DNA from: Balamuthia mandrillaris
Lineage: Eukaryota; Discosea; Longamoebia; Balamuthiidae
DNA length: 64,000 nucleotides
Assembly (NCBI GenBank): GCA_031835245.1
Contig: JAVKOQ010000264.1
Span: 1 to 64,000 of the forward strand
Reading direction: 5' to 3'
Of this stretch, positions 15,953 through 27,927 are shown piece by piece (the stretch's first letter is position 1; each line of letters starts with the position of its first letter). Position numbers and translations under genes: made by a program. The notes beneath the pieces are model-generated. The model did no database searches and was not told the DNA's origin. It saw nothing but the letters and a program-made list of their open reading frames with translations.

Positions 15953-17608
15953 ATGGCAGCAAGCGTGCCACTGACGGCGGAGGAGTTGAGACGAAGAAGG
16001 CTGGCCCGTTTCGGAGGGGACGCCGCAGGTGGCGGAGGCGGAGGCGGAGGCGAGACGACAGGCCAAACTCGCTCTCCGGCCGAGACCAAGACGGCACCAA
16101 ACGAGGAGGAGCAGAAGGAGAAGGAGAGGGAGGAGGGAGGGGCGGGGGAGAGCGGCGTTGCCGTTCGGCGGGGCAGGAGGCAGCCGCCCACCACGCATGT
16201 GAATACGGAGGGAGTTGTGGTAAGAAGGCCTGTGGACTCTGACAACAATTGCCTGTTCACCTCTTTGGGGTGTGTTGTTGTAGCTCTCTTCTCGTGTCTC
16301 TTCTCTTCTTCCCTCTGCTTATCTGCTTCTCTTCTCTTTCTCATTCTCTCTCTCTTTTCTTCTCTTGAGCTGCTCACAACCCCAACATACAGTTACGTGT
16401 TAGAGGACCATAATCTCACAGAAGGACTGAAGCTGCGCAAAGTGATAGCCACTACCGTCAAGAATGGTTTTTTTTTGGCTCTCTGCCCATACTTTCTTTC
16501 ATTCTGTTCCGTCTGTTACCGTCAACTTACTGTTCTTGTTTATTATGTCGCTGTCTTATGTTGTTGTTGTTCTTCTTGTTCTTCTTGTTCTTGTTCTTCT
16601 TCTTGTTCTTCTTCTTCTTGTTCTTGTTCTTCTTGTTCTTGTTCTTCTTCTTCTTCTTCTTCTTCTTCTTATGGTTCTGGTTCTTGTTCTCCTTCTTCTC
16701 TTCTTGTTGTTCTTGTTCTTCTTGTTCTTCTTCTTCTTCTTCTTCTTCTTCTTCTTCATTCGTTTTGTTTATTTTTTTCTTCTCCTTCCTCTTTTATTTC
16801 CGGGCTTTCAGATCCAGTAACCTACAACGAAGTCTTTTTGGAGAAGAGCAACGCCAAGTATGTGGAATGGATCAGCAACTCGAGCAACTGGGGAGGCGCC
16901 ATTGAGCTCTCCATACTTAGCGACTACTATGAGACGGAGATTGCAGTGTTTGACATTCAGACGGGCCGCACTGACATTTATGGTCAAGGCAAACACTATC
17001 CGGAGGTTTTCTCTACTTGCCATTTCTTATGATCTCATTCTTCGCTTTAATGTTACTCTTCTCTGTTATTTTTTGTATTCACTAACTTCTCTTGTTTGTT
17101 TGATTTGTTTTAGAGAGTTCTTTTGATTTATGATGGCATTCACTATGGTACTTGTTTCTTTCCTCTTCTTCTTTATCAAACCTTATTCTCATCTGGTTTT
17201 TTTGTCTCGTGTTGTTCCTTTGTGAATTTATATATAGATCCGCTCGCACTTACCTTTGAAGAAGGGCTGCCGAAAGAAATGGACGTGACCGTATTTTCTG
17301 TATCTGATGAGTACGTCATGCGAAAAGCTCAAGTGATTGCTCAGGATCTTCAAAAGGTAGTCCCTGTTCTATTTGCATTGTTTTTCGTGTTTTCGTTCTT
17401 CTTGTCTTGTTCTTCTTCTTCTATTCTCCCCCTCTTTCTCGGTTGAATTAATTTTTTTGGTCTTACCAAAATGTTGCAGAAAAAACAATTTGTAGATACA
17501 GGAAACTTTACTTTGCGATGTTTGGTTTGTTCGACAGGACTTGTTGGTCAGAAGGAAGCTGTCGAACATGCAAAGCTAACAGGTCACACTAACTTTGGTC
17601 AGACATGA
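15953..17608 (+). CDS. YOD1: OTU1/YOD1-type deubiquitinase
   Basis: Deubiquitinase of the OTU family that trims ubiquitin from substrates of Cdc48/p97 in ER-associated degradation. Residues 1-90 are low-complexity but begin [17 protein letters not shown]. The OTU core starts at [17 protein letters not shown], where the Cys is the nucleophile and the preceding Asp belongs to the active site. Next come [41 protein letters not shown], and [13 protein letters not shown] with the catalytic His. A C-terminal C2H2 finger follows: [31 protein letters not shown] core and finger match yeast Otu1 and human YOD1. The usual N-terminal UBX-like domain is absent. A (TTC)n/(TTCTTG)n tract sits in an intron near 16562-16756. 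It is convergent with the RhoGEF, 60 bases away. Confidence 0.92.
16562..16756 (+). repeat. (TTC)n/(TTCTTG)n intron microsatellite
   Basis: Pyrimidine-rich tract on the sense strand in an OTU1 intron, interrupted near 16670 by a GGTTCTGG stretch. Confidence 0.88.
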
Positions 17609-17668
17609 GAGAAAGAGAGAAAGAGAGAAAGAGAGAGAGCTAGAATGTATAAAACAGCAAAAAGAAAC

Positions 17669-20385
17669 TCATCTCTCTTTATCTCTGTACGTCCTTCTCC
17701 TTCTTTCTCTCTCTGCTGTAATGGCGATTTTTGGGGGAGCAGTAGATATCGTCTTCGCTTCCTCTTCTTCTCTTTCCAACCGCTCTTCCTCCTCTTCCAT
17801 TCTCTTCATGACTTCTCCCCAATCATGTTCCTCTTTCAGTATCTGACCAATGAATCTCGCCTGTTTTCTTCTGGCTATGGTTTGCTTTACTTCCTCTCTG
17901 CTTCCTTCTGCTTCTTTGTGCTTTCCGCGGTGTTTTTGCTGATGATCTCTTCTTGTCAGTCTTCCCCTATCATTTTGTCTTTCTCCTTTGGCCAGAGCGT
18001 CCCATTCTTCACTTCGATTTTGACTGTTGATGTCTTCGCTCTTTCTGCGTATCATCACTGACACTTTGGGCTTCGCTTCAATCGCGCCGCTGCTTACTCT
18101 TCTTTGCGCATCCAGCGACTCTTTCTTGGTTGCTCTCATCGTCAACATCATCCTCCTTGGCCTTTCTTTTATCTCTTCTTTTTCTTCGCTTTCTTTCTTC
18201 TTTTCTTCTTCTTCTTCCTCTTCTTCTTCTCTCTCTTCTTCCGTGGATGAATCATCCTCTTCTTCGTCCTCTTCCTCTTCCTCTTCGTCATCTTCGTCCT
18301 CATCGTCTTCCTCTTGTTGTGGTTGTTCGGTTCTGTTGTTATTGTTGTGGCTAGCTAATGGCGGCAGTCTCCAATGACGGGTGCCAATGCTTGAGACGTG
18401 AGCTAACACATTGCAACTGGCCAAAATGACGGTTCTCGTCATTTCTTCAGTGGTCGGGGATGCGGCGGTCGATGCAGCTGCTGCAGCAACTTCCGCTTCC
18501 ATTCTTTGACGAACGGCTTGAAGGTGTTGCTGAACACGCTGTTGATGTTGTTTACGGCGCTCTCGTTTCAGCGCATCATCTGCTTCGCTCTTATCATCGT
18601 CGACGCCCACGATAGTAACTTTGCGAGGAGATGAAGATGAAGGAGGGAGTGGAGGAGGAGAAAGAGAAGAAGAAGATGTGGGACTGCGCATGGCAGCTTC
18701 GATTGTGGCTACAATCAACGAGACTCGACTGAAGGCGCGCTCAAGATCGTCGTACTCGATAACGTTTTCTTCCTTATCAGCATACTTCAACAACCGCTAT
18801 TGCGAGATGCAGGGTTGATATTAGCTGGGAGAACGAAAAGAAAGACGGAAGAGAAGGAGCGAAGAATGACGTTACCTGAAGCAACAATGGATATCTGCAG
18901 ATGCGCTGAACTGGCTTAATCAAGAAGAGAGAAAAACGAGGCCGACCAAAACCCTTGTGCGTATTATTTTGTTGTTTGTAAGTCAGTTTTATTTTCCTCG
19001 TCAGGAGAGACTTAAGAACAGCTGTAGGTACCTGCAGAAAGGCCTTATGCTCCGTTTTACAATCGATGGTGAAGTAGTCAAGGAGCGTTTGTGAAATGTG
19101 TTGGTACGTACTACAATACCGAAAGTACTGTTCTGACTTTTCGGCCTTTTGTTTTTTTGTTCAATAGTTTATAACAAAACAAACACCCAAAAGGAAAGAA
19201 GAGAGAACGTACGAATAACAGAAAGCTCTTGCCAACATTGATTCTCCTTCTTCGAATCGTACTGTCTTCGCTCATCGACATCGTCGACGCTCCCTCCAGC
19301 ATCAATCTCGATCCTCCTGCTCCTCCTTCCAAAAGCGAAGAAGAAGCAGAAAGAGAAGTAGAAGAAGAAGAAGATGAAGAAGAAGAGCTTTTTTGTAGAT
19401 TTGCCAACAAAATACCGTTGATCCCGTACAACGCCCGAATGTTGCTCACGATGGCGTCCATCTCGCTGATGAGCTTCCCGTCGAACAGAGCGCGATCCCT
19501 CAGTGGCACCTCGTAGAACTTCTCCAACTGGAGCAGATCTTTGAGGTAGAGCTCCTCCGTTTGGATGATTTCAGTGACTACCTTCTCTCGGAGACGTTGC
19601 TGCACCCGCGAGCTGGAACGTTTGGGCAGATAGAACTCGTTGAGACGTTGGAACATTTGTAGGTGAGCTTGCTTTCTTCTTCTCTTCAGGACGGAGTTTG
19701 TGTTGTTGTTTTCGTTTTGTTGTTGCTGAGCGGAAGAAACTACAGGAGGAGAAGGAGAGGAGGCAGGAGAAGAGGAAGAATCGAGTCGAACTTTAACAAT
19801 GGAAGGAACGAGAGGAGGAGGGGGCAGTGTCTTTTCCGAAGTGGAGGAATGGTTTGAAGAAGCAGAGGAGGAAGAAGGAGAGAGAGAAAGAGAAGGAGAG
19901 GAGGAATGAGAAGCGAGGGAGGGAGGAGGCGGGGAGAGTGTAAGATTGGGCACGGAGGTATGGATAGGCGAGGAAGCGGGCAAACGAGGAGGACGGGAGG
20001 CGTGGCGATAACGATGCAGCTCCAGTAGTTGTTTTGTTCTATCTTCTACGCTGGAGGAAGCAGCAAGCGGTTTTGGGGAGGAAGGAGAGGAAGGAGAGGA
20101 AGGAGAAGAAGTTGCTCTTCTATGTTTGGAACGAGACGACGAAGATGGAATGGGCAGAGAGAGTTGTTCCAACTTTGGGGCTTGAACCGCAGTGGCATCT
20201 CTTTCTTTCAAGGAAGAAGAAGAAGAAGAGGAAGAGGAAGGAGACGAGGAAGAAGGAGGGGGCTGTTGTTTTTCTTTGGAAGAAGAAAGCGAAGCAGACC
20301 TTCGGTTTTTCACTTTGGCCGTTTCTTTCTTTTTCTTGTTTCTGCTCGCCTCGCCGTCGCTCTTCTCCTGGCTGCGTTGCGACAT
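17669..20385 (-). CDS. Rho guanine nucleotide exchange factor (DH domain)
   Basis: Exchange factor that loads GTP onto Rho/Rac GTPases through a Dbl-homology domain. The start ATG at 20385 opens a long Ser/Pro/Lys-rich N-terminus (about 270 residues, with MSQRSQEKSDGEASRNKKKK). The DH domain begins at LREKVVTEIIQTEELYLKDL (CR1). It continues through MDAIVSNIRALYGINGILL, then FSEQYFRYCSTYQHISQTLL in a separate exon. CR3, GRPRFSLLIKPVQRICRYPL-LLQ, lies near 18960-18900. The last exon gives RLLKYADKEENVIEYDDLER, the final DH helix. After it there is no recognisable PH domain, only a Ser-, Glu- and Lys-rich tail of about 300 residues with a run of acidic residues, ending in REERRRRTYRDKER-like sequence. 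The stop is 60 bases from the convergent OTU1 gene. Confidence 0.85.
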
Positions 20386-20896
20386 TTGAAATTCTCAGCT
20401 TTTTTGCCTCAGCTTTTCAAAACTTTTTTTTTTTGGTTGGACGGTAAGAGGTCAGTCACGGCTCGTCATCCACCATGGATGACCGACCAGCTTTTTTTTT
20501 AAAACATGTGAAAAAAAAAGTATATAAAATGCTATAATAAAGAGGAAAAAAAATTATTGAACCAAGTGACGCTCCTTTTTTTTGGAAAATTGTGACGTCA
20601 TGAATTACTTTAAATGGGCAAATATTTTTACGTCGACATCTTATAAATGGTAATTTCCAGATTCTGACATGTCGACAAAAACAATTTTTGAACAAAATGA
20701 AAAGAAGAAAAAGAAATCAACAAAAGAATTCGTCAAAAGAAGTTTTGTCTAATCTTTTTTAACCCGCACGCGTACGCACACACAACAACCAAAGCCAGCC
20801 TGCTGGCCTCTTCCTCCTGCCCCTTCCTTCCTTCTCGTGTTGTTTTGGTTTTTTTTTGGGATTGCAAAAAACAAAAAAATAAGAAACGTGACAGGA
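20386..20896. promoter_or_regulatory. Divergent promoter between RhoGEF and the NPC1-like gene
   Basis: AT-rich. It holds CGTCGACA at 20631-20638 and TGTCGACA at 20670-20677, 39 bases apart. No exon is supported. Confidence 0.5.
20631..20677. promoter_or_regulatory. Paired GTCGAC palindromes
   Basis: CGTCGACA and TGTCGACA separated by 39 bases in a divergent promoter, both part of the intergenic set described in the findings. Confidence 0.4.
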
Positions 20897-23800
20897 ATGG
20901 AGTGTCACAAGTTGGCGTTGAAAGTGCACCGCTCCTTGCACGTGTTGCATCAGAAGCAAGCGGCCCTCTACACGTGGAGGCGTTGGCTGCCTGCTCTCCT
21001 GTGTGCGGTCTCGTTCTTGCTGTTGGTCGCTGCTTCTGTTGGCCTGATGGTAGGCTTTCACTTTTCTCACCACTCTTCTCTCATTCTTTCTTTCTTTCTT
21101 CTTCTTGTTCGTCTTCTTTCTACTTCTTCTTTCTACTTCCTCTTCTTCTCCTTTTCCCTCTTCTTGTTCTTGTTCTTGTTCTTCTTCTTGTTCTTGTTCT
21201 TGTTCTTGTTCTCCTCCTCCTCCTTCTTGTTCTTGTTCTTGTTCTTATTCTTCTTGTTCTTGTTCTTGTTCTTGTTCTTGTTCTTGTTCTTGTTCTTGTT
21301 CTTGTTCTTCTTCTTCTTCTTCTTCTTCTTGTTCTTGTTCTTGTTCTTCTTCTTGTTCTTGTTCTTGTTCTTCTTCTTGTTCTTCTTCTTGTTCTTCTTC
21401 ACTTGCAAACCAAAAAAAAAACGAGAACAGAAGTTAAAGATAGAAACGGATCCGGTGAAGCTGTGGCTACCCTCCTCGGATGACGTGCTAGCAGAGGCGG
21501 AGGCCTATCAACACACTTTTGGCACAACTCGCGTCGAGCAGTTCATTCTTATCGCTCCTGCTTCGAGCCACCTCCAACCAGGCCACTCTTTCCTTTCTTC
21601 TTCCTCCTCCTCCTCAGATCTTCAATGCGATTCCTCTTCATCTTCTTCATCTTCTGGAGAGGTCACGAACGTTTTGACGGACGATTTCTTTAACTCGTTG
21701 TTCAAGCTGCATACTCGAATCACAACGCAGCTGTCCGTCACGCTGTACAACAAAACTTACTTCTTCAACGATCTCTGTCTCAACGTCACTGCCTTCAATA
21801 AGGTACGCTTATGTTTGTCTTCCTGCTTCTCTCTTCGCCTGTCTCTTTCTTTGCAGCATTTTTCTCCCTATCTCTTTTCTCTGCCTCTCGTTCTCTATTT
21901 TTCTTCATTCTTTTTATTTTGTTCACGAGCTAAAACGAACCCAAAAAAAAACAAAAGACGGGCTGCTATCAGTATAACCCGTTGGCCTATTGGGGAACAG
22001 CGCCAGGCCAGTTCCAGCAGCCATCCAACGTGCTCAGCACCATTAACAATGGCTCTCAACTCGTCTATAATGTTTGGACAAAACAAGATACTATTATCGG
22101 TGGTATCACAACGATTACCCCATTCATGGATGATAGCTTCCTCATAGGTACTCGTTCTTCTTCTCTCCGCTGCATTCGCTTCTTACTGCTTACATTATCT
22201 CACCAACAAAAAAACTTAAAGAGAAACAACAACAAAAAGACGTTAAGTTACGTTCAAACCAAATAACTGGAGCAAAGGCTCTACAGGTATCTTACTTTTT
22301 GGACGAGTCAAAAAAGAGCGAAGAGTTGGATCCTCATTGGTCGGAAGCTTTGGATGCCTTTGAGAAGGTTTTGTTGGCCGAGCTCAAAAGTTCACGCTGG
22401 TCGTTTGCCACTATTTATCCAAACATGAAGGTGTCTCCTTTCTCTTTCATTTTTTCTTTTTTCTCGGTCCTTTTGCTTCCTCTTCTCCATGTCTCTTACG
22501 CTCTTTTCCACATTTCTCTTCGCCCAAACAACGAACTAAATTTGTCTTGCTTTAATGATACAGCAATCTTTTGAGACTGAACTCACAAAAAGTGCCAAGG
22601 GCGATTGGCCAGTTCTCGCGTGTGCGATAGTTGCGCAGTTGTTGCTGTTTTTCCTTTCGTCCGCTATTTTTGTCGGGTCCGACTTTTTCTACCGCTCCAA
22701 GATAGCTTTGGGCGTTGTGGCATGCCTCGCCATTGTTTTACCCATTAGTTCTTCCTTTGGTATGTTTTCTTTAAAAGCTTCTTCTTGTGCTTTTCCTTCT
22801 TGTGTTTGTGCTTCTTCGTTTTTTAAGCTTCGAAACACTACATAAAATAGGAATCGCTTCATTAATAGGAATAGCGCATTCTCCTATTGCCAACTTTGTG
22901 ATGTTTCTATTATGCGCTTTGGCCATGTATCACCTCTTCCTCATCTTCAATTCATACGAACACGCCATCATCAAATACGATCGAGAATATGACCCTTTTG
23001 TCAACGGAGCCGACCACCAGCCTGACGATAAAGAACCTCTCAAATACGAGAACAATTTCAACGACGACGATGATATCGTCTACAAACAATTCGTTGCGAC
23101 GATCTTCTGCCACGCGATGCCTTCCATCACTATCTCCTCCTTTTGTGGCATGTTGATTATGGGTATGTCTCTACTAGCTGAGCCCATGTTTCAAACCAAC
23201 ATGATTGCGGGATTGGAATCGTTCACGCTGATCGCGTTGATAGGAATGGCTATGGAAGTTTTTACGTTGAACTTTTTTTTCCTCAGTTTTCTTTCCATTG
23301 ATGCTCTTCGTGTTTCGGTATCACCATCTCTCCCTTCCTTTTTCTCCCTTTATGTCTCTTGTGTTAAGGGACTAACATTTAAAAAAAAATAACCAGAAGC
23401 AAAGAATGGATTGTTTACCATGCCTGCAGCTGAAGCATACACCCAGCACTAAACCAGGCGTTATTAGCTTCGCCACACGGCATACACTCGTTCCCACCAT
23501 TCAAGTCTTTCCCATTAAAGTCTTTGCTGTACGACTGCTTTCTCTTGCTCACTTTCTTTGTTCTGTTGCTTGCTTTTTTTTTGTCGTTTTTTGTTTGTTT
23601 GTTTGTTTGTTTGTCGCACATTTTACATCATTACCGTCTTTTTACTCATTGTCTCTCGTTTCTCCCATTGTTACTTTGTAACCTTTCAAGGTTGCTATAT
23701 GTGTGGGGCTGGTCTCGTTTTCGGTGTACACGATAGCGATGACACGCCTTGAAGCCAGAAACGAGTACAAACAAGACAGTCTCCCACAAAGCGATTATCT

Positions 23801-25401
23801 CTACCACTACTACAATCTCTATGGTTTCTCTCCTCGTCCTTTTCATTTTGTGTTTAATTGTGTTTTGTGCTCTCTTTCCTATTTCTCTCCTCTTTGCTTA
23901 GTAACATGATGAAACAAAAGATAAATACTTCAACCAAGCGGGAGATCCCATCTTTATTGCGTTTGGCAACTCTGACGTGGATTACAAAGCAGACACAACT
24001 CCCTCTCTCATCGATGCCATATTGGCTGGGGTGGTCAACTCAACCTTCGTGGAGGAGGGTTCCGTTCTGGATTGGTATCACAGCTATCTTGCCTTCTTGA
24101 CGAAACAGGGATTGACTGCTGCCCAATTCTATGCCGTGGGACCTGGTGGAGTGCGTTACATAGACGCATGGCTTCAATCTGCTGCTGGCGCTCCCTTTGC
24201 TCTCGTATGTTACTCTCGTTCAACGTTGTTTTTCTTTTTCTTTGTGAGTTTATTTTTTTTTACTCGTAACACGAAAAAAGCACGTGATATTCGACGGATC
24301 GCTCAACAACACCGTGAAGGCATCCCAACTGTCGATGAGACAAACGGCCTATCCATCCAACCACCTCAACGAGCACATCAAGGCGATGGAGGGCATCCGC
24401 CACGCCGCTCGAGATGCCAGCAAAGAGGCTCACAAAGTATTGGGCTCCTATGCCTTTTCGTCCAGCTATACCTTTTACCAGCAGTATTCTGTCCTTGCTC
24501 GCGCTACCCTTTGGAAATGTATTCTTGGTGGAGGTACATCTCTGCTCCCTTTCTGTTCTTCTTTCACTCATTGCCGTACCCGCTTCTGACGTTCATTATC
24601 ACAGTGGCAGGAGTGGTGATAATGGTAATCGTGTTGGACCCGCTAAGCGTCTTCCTAATGGCCTTTTCCGTGCTGGTAGCAGCAGCCGGCATCATGGGCA
24701 TCACCATGCACTACCTCAACATCAACTTCTCCCCAGAAGCAGCCGCCGCCCTGCTGATGGCCCCGGTTTTCTCCCTCGAGTTCAACATGCACCTCGCCCA
24801 CCACTTTATGCGCACCAAGGGAAGAAGGAGTAAAAAGTTGGGCCACGTTTTGAAGAAAGTGGGGGTATGCATCGTCTCTGCCATGTTCTGCCTCGTGACT
24901 GGCGCGTTGGTGGTGATCATCTTTGCGGAGGCGCCCATTAACTACAGCTTTGCCATCCTCTTCGTCTCCATTTTGGGATTGGTTTCCTTTCACTCCCTCT
25001 TCTTCGTGCCGTCGTTGCTCTCCTGCTTTGGCATTCGCATCACGCCACGTTACTATGATCCGTACTATGCCTCTCAGTCGGACGGTGAGGAAGGAGAGCC
25101 TACACTCTTCTTTGACGACTCTCCTTCGACGACTGCTCGTTCCAACAACAACTCGTTCTCTTCTGTTTCTTCTCCTTCTTTCTCTTCGGCTGCTTCTTCT
25201 GGCGTTTATCGATACAAAGCGATTGGCGTTACCGAAGGGCCGATCTATCTTGGTAAAGACCGTTTCGAGGAGGATGATGGAGAAGAGGAACGCGTTGTTC
25301 GTTTCGTGGTTCATTCAGAAGCGGAAGAGGGGCAAAAGGACGAATACGAAGAATACGAAGCAGGAGAAGAAGAAGAGGTGGAAAGACAAGGAGAGGAATG
25401 A
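20897..25401 (+). CDS. NPC1-like/Patched-family RND transporter with sterol-sensing domain
   Basis: Multi-pass RND-superfamily protein related to NPC1, which moves sterols across late-endosome membranes. Exon 1 (20897-21049) encodes a short cytosolic segment and TM1 (LLCAVSFLLLVAASVGLM). The next exon begins KLKIETDPVKLWLPSSDDVL, EAYQHTFGTTRVEQFILIAP, the start of the NPC1 middle lumenal domain. The sterol-sensing domain follows: WPVLACAIVAQLLLFFLSSA, KIALGVVACLAIVLPISSSFG, ANFVMFLLCALAMYHLFLIF, then MPSITISSFCGMLIMG. The second lumenal half includes GVRYIDAWLQSAAGAPFALV and SSYTFYQQYSVLARATLWKC. The C-terminal RND helices run from VVIMVIVLDPLSVFLMAF through MAPVFSLEFNMHLAHHFMR to LVSFHSLFFVPSLLSCFG. 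A Ser- and Glu-rich tail ends the protein. The N-terminal cysteine-rich sterol-binding domain of NPC1 is missing. ATG 20897 is preferred; an in-frame ATG at 20837 is possible. Confidence 0.82.
21165..21405 (+). repeat. (TTCTTG)n intron microsatellite
   Basis: TTCTTG and TTC units on the sense strand filling the first intron of the NPC1-like gene. Confidence 0.9.
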
Positions 25402-25619
25402 CCTTTTGAACAGGAAAAAAAAAAGAGAATGGTGTATGTTTGTAATTGAAAGATAGTTTATATCGTGTATTTAGGCTTCATGCTCAACCATGAGGTTTCT
25501 TTATAATTCTTCTCCCACTTCCACCACAACATCTTCCACAGAATGAAGAGAAAGCGCCACAGAGAACGGATTGCCAGAGACCAACGTTTCGCCTACAGCC
25601 CTATTATCCCTCATGTTGG

Positions 25620-26060
25620 ACATACTCTCCATGAGATGGACGTGCACCTCGCTGGTCACCTATCAATGGACTCGTCAACAGGGTTGCACTGTAACTTGCT
25701 ACGGGCCGGCCAGTCGGAGACACTGTAGGGGGCAAAAGCAAACGGTTGCCTGGTACAATCACTCGCGCTGGCGCTGATGAAGAACGGCCATCTGGAAATT
25801 TTGCAATGGGCGAGCAAACGGATGCCTGGGAGTGGACCTGTTGTGAGCCGGCAGGACATGGGCACCTGGCGGTCTTGCAATGGGCGAGAGAGAGGCCTTG
25901 GGATGAGTGGACCTAAGATGAAAAAGATCAATTGAAAGTCATGCAATGGGCGAGGGCGCATGGATGCCCTCGGGAGACTATTTACAAAGCGACTGTGGAC
26001 CAGGACCAGTGGAGGTGGTGCAATGGCTGCAAGAGAACAGAATTCCACGTCCATAACTGC
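25620..26060 (+). pseudogene. Broken ankyrin-type (GCPW repeat) gene copy
   Basis: Fragments in several frames read like the repeat unit of the F-box/ankyrin gene at 58651-59847. For example KNGHLEILQWASKRMPG occurs near 25780, and later stretches repeat CAATGGGCGAG (the QWA core) three times. There is no continuous frame and no F-box. It is best read as a decayed member of the host's ankyrin family, broken in several places. It lies just downstream of the RNase H2B gene end. Confidence 0.6.
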
Positions 26061-26085
26061 ATAACGTTCATTCAGACTTGCACTT

Positions 26086-27634
26086 CTATTCTGCCTTCTT
26101 TGTTTTCTTCTGAAAGAAGGAATCCATGGTCTTCATGCCACGCTTGTCCACTTTCTCCAACCGTTTCTGCAGTGGCGTCAACCTGGATGTCTGCTGTTTT
26201 GCAGCCTCTTTGTTGTTACTGTTGTTCGTTAAGGACCCAAAACCAAACCCGCTTTCCGTTGTTTTGGAGCGCGGACTCAGAGAGGAAGTGGTTCCACTCT
26301 TCTGCAACTGTCCTTTTTCTGGTGCTGGTTCTTCCAACCTTTTTTTGTTGTTGTTGAGATAGAGAAGTAGAAAAGAATAAAAAAAAAGAGGTATACAAAA
26401 GAAAGGACAAACCCGTAAGCTTGATAGAGCTTTGTGGTCCATGCTGCACTCAAATATTCCGAGAGAAAACCTATTGCCGCCATTCTTATTTGTCCCTTTT
26501 CTCCTTTTTGTTTTTAAAAAAAAGGTTATCAGACGTTAATAGTAACAAACAAGAAGATCAGAAAGACGACAAGAAAGAAAGAAAGAAAGAAACAAGAGTT
26601 TACTTTCGCTGGTGGGAGCATCGGTGCCTCGTCGTGGCACATAATGCGCAGCGCGAGAGCCACCGGAGAGAGTGCGAGTGACTCGTTCGTAGAACATCGT
26701 TCCTGATAACTCCCTTTCCAGTCTTTCCATTTTGCACTTAAGCCAACCGATCACTTGCTCATCATTTAGGCAATAGAGCACCAAGTCGCTTACCTCTGTT
26801 GATAATAATGAAGAAGAGAGCCCATTAGAGAGAGAGAGAGAGAGAGAGAGATTGGAACGAGTGAATGAACCTTTGACAATACAGATAGCGCTAAGAGCAG
26901 TGGTAAGGTTAGGAAACCGAAGGAGGTGTTGGTAGGCTGGTACTTTATTGTCCTCCACTAAGATCTGCTCCAAAGTACAATAGTAGCCAACATTCTCTGC
27001 GCTCTGAGTGGAACAAACAACAGAAACATGAGACACCGAGAAGAAGAGAGAACAAAGAGAATATGAAAACAGATCACAACGCAAAGAGGCAGAAACAAAA
27101 GACTGTACTTGTTTTCTGTTTTTCTCAAGAAGAGGAAGCAGAAGAAATAAAGGATCAACAGGAGTGGCCATGTAGAGGCTTCCATCTGGTAAAAAGCATG
27201 AGTGTCAGGTTCTTTTTCAAAAGAGCAGAAGAGCAGGGAGCAGAGAGCAGAGAGCATATAGACTCCAAAAACCTGAAATGATAGAACTGTCTCTGAACCA
27301 GGAGCCTTCCTCCCGTTTAAGCCTCTGTAACTCCAACAGCGTTCCGTTTGCGATCATATACCGTGATAGCCTGCCTGACAAGCACAACCCAAGTTAAGAG
27401 AGAGAGAGAGAGAGCGGGACGGAGAAGAGGATGCATAAGAGTGAGAAGAGAGAGAGAGAGAGCGGGAGAGGGAGAGGGAGAGAGAGATGAAGAGGGAGAG
27501 AATGTACTAGAACGTGGATTGGGAAGTGATATGATCAGTGGGTCTTCGCTTTTGCACATCTGTGGTTGTTCTTCTTGCATGGAGCAGCTCTCATCTTGCG
27601 GCGGCAAAGACACTACCAGCAACCTTTGCTTCAT
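26086..27634 (-). CDS. RNASEH2B: Ribonuclease H2 subunit B
   Basis: Non-catalytic subunit of RNase H2, which removes ribonucleotides and RNA-DNA hybrids in the nucleus. Exon 1 starts at 27634 (MKQRLLVVSLPPQDESCSMQ). The second exon reads RLSRYMIANGTLLELQRLKR, then EEGSWFRDSSIISG, like the human ...HSWFINQSV region. Next come ATPVDPLFLLLPLLEK (a family signature), then AYQHLLRFPNLTTALSAICI, EVSDLVLYCLNDEQVIGWLK and KMERLERELSG. The C-terminus SRLTPLQKRLEKVDKRGMKT-MDSFFQKKTKKAE matches the human tail. Its MKTMDSFF is a PIP-box-like PCNA-binding motif. Introns are short; one contains (GA)n on the plus strand. Confidence 0.9.
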
Positions 27635-27927
27635 CTCTTTTTTTTTGTTCTTTACAGTTCCTTATAGTGAATGACATCATCCTTCCCCATTCCGATTCAC
27701 ATTATCCATACGTGGATATTTTGTAGACAGAATCATGAAACGGATTCCCGCCAAAAGGCAATAGCAATTTGGTGGGGTGGTAGCGGAGATGAGACGGAAA
27801 TTATATGGAATTCCCACCGAACAGACCAACCATTAAGTAGCCGTTGATTTACAGCTACAGTGTTCCCTTTCGTTTTGCACCGTTGCATTCAACACAAGGT
27901 GCTTCAAGAGCAACAGGTAGCTGCTGG
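27635..27927. other. Intergenic region between RNase H2B and a transposon remnant
   Basis: No exon seen. It probably contains the RNase H2B promoter and, towards 27740-27850, the left flank of the DNA transposon. I could not identify terminal inverted repeats by eye. Confidence 0.4.

Noticed and set aside
20845-21483. Frame overlapping the start of the NPC1-like gene
   Set aside because: It is an out-of-frame reading continued through the intron microsatellite.
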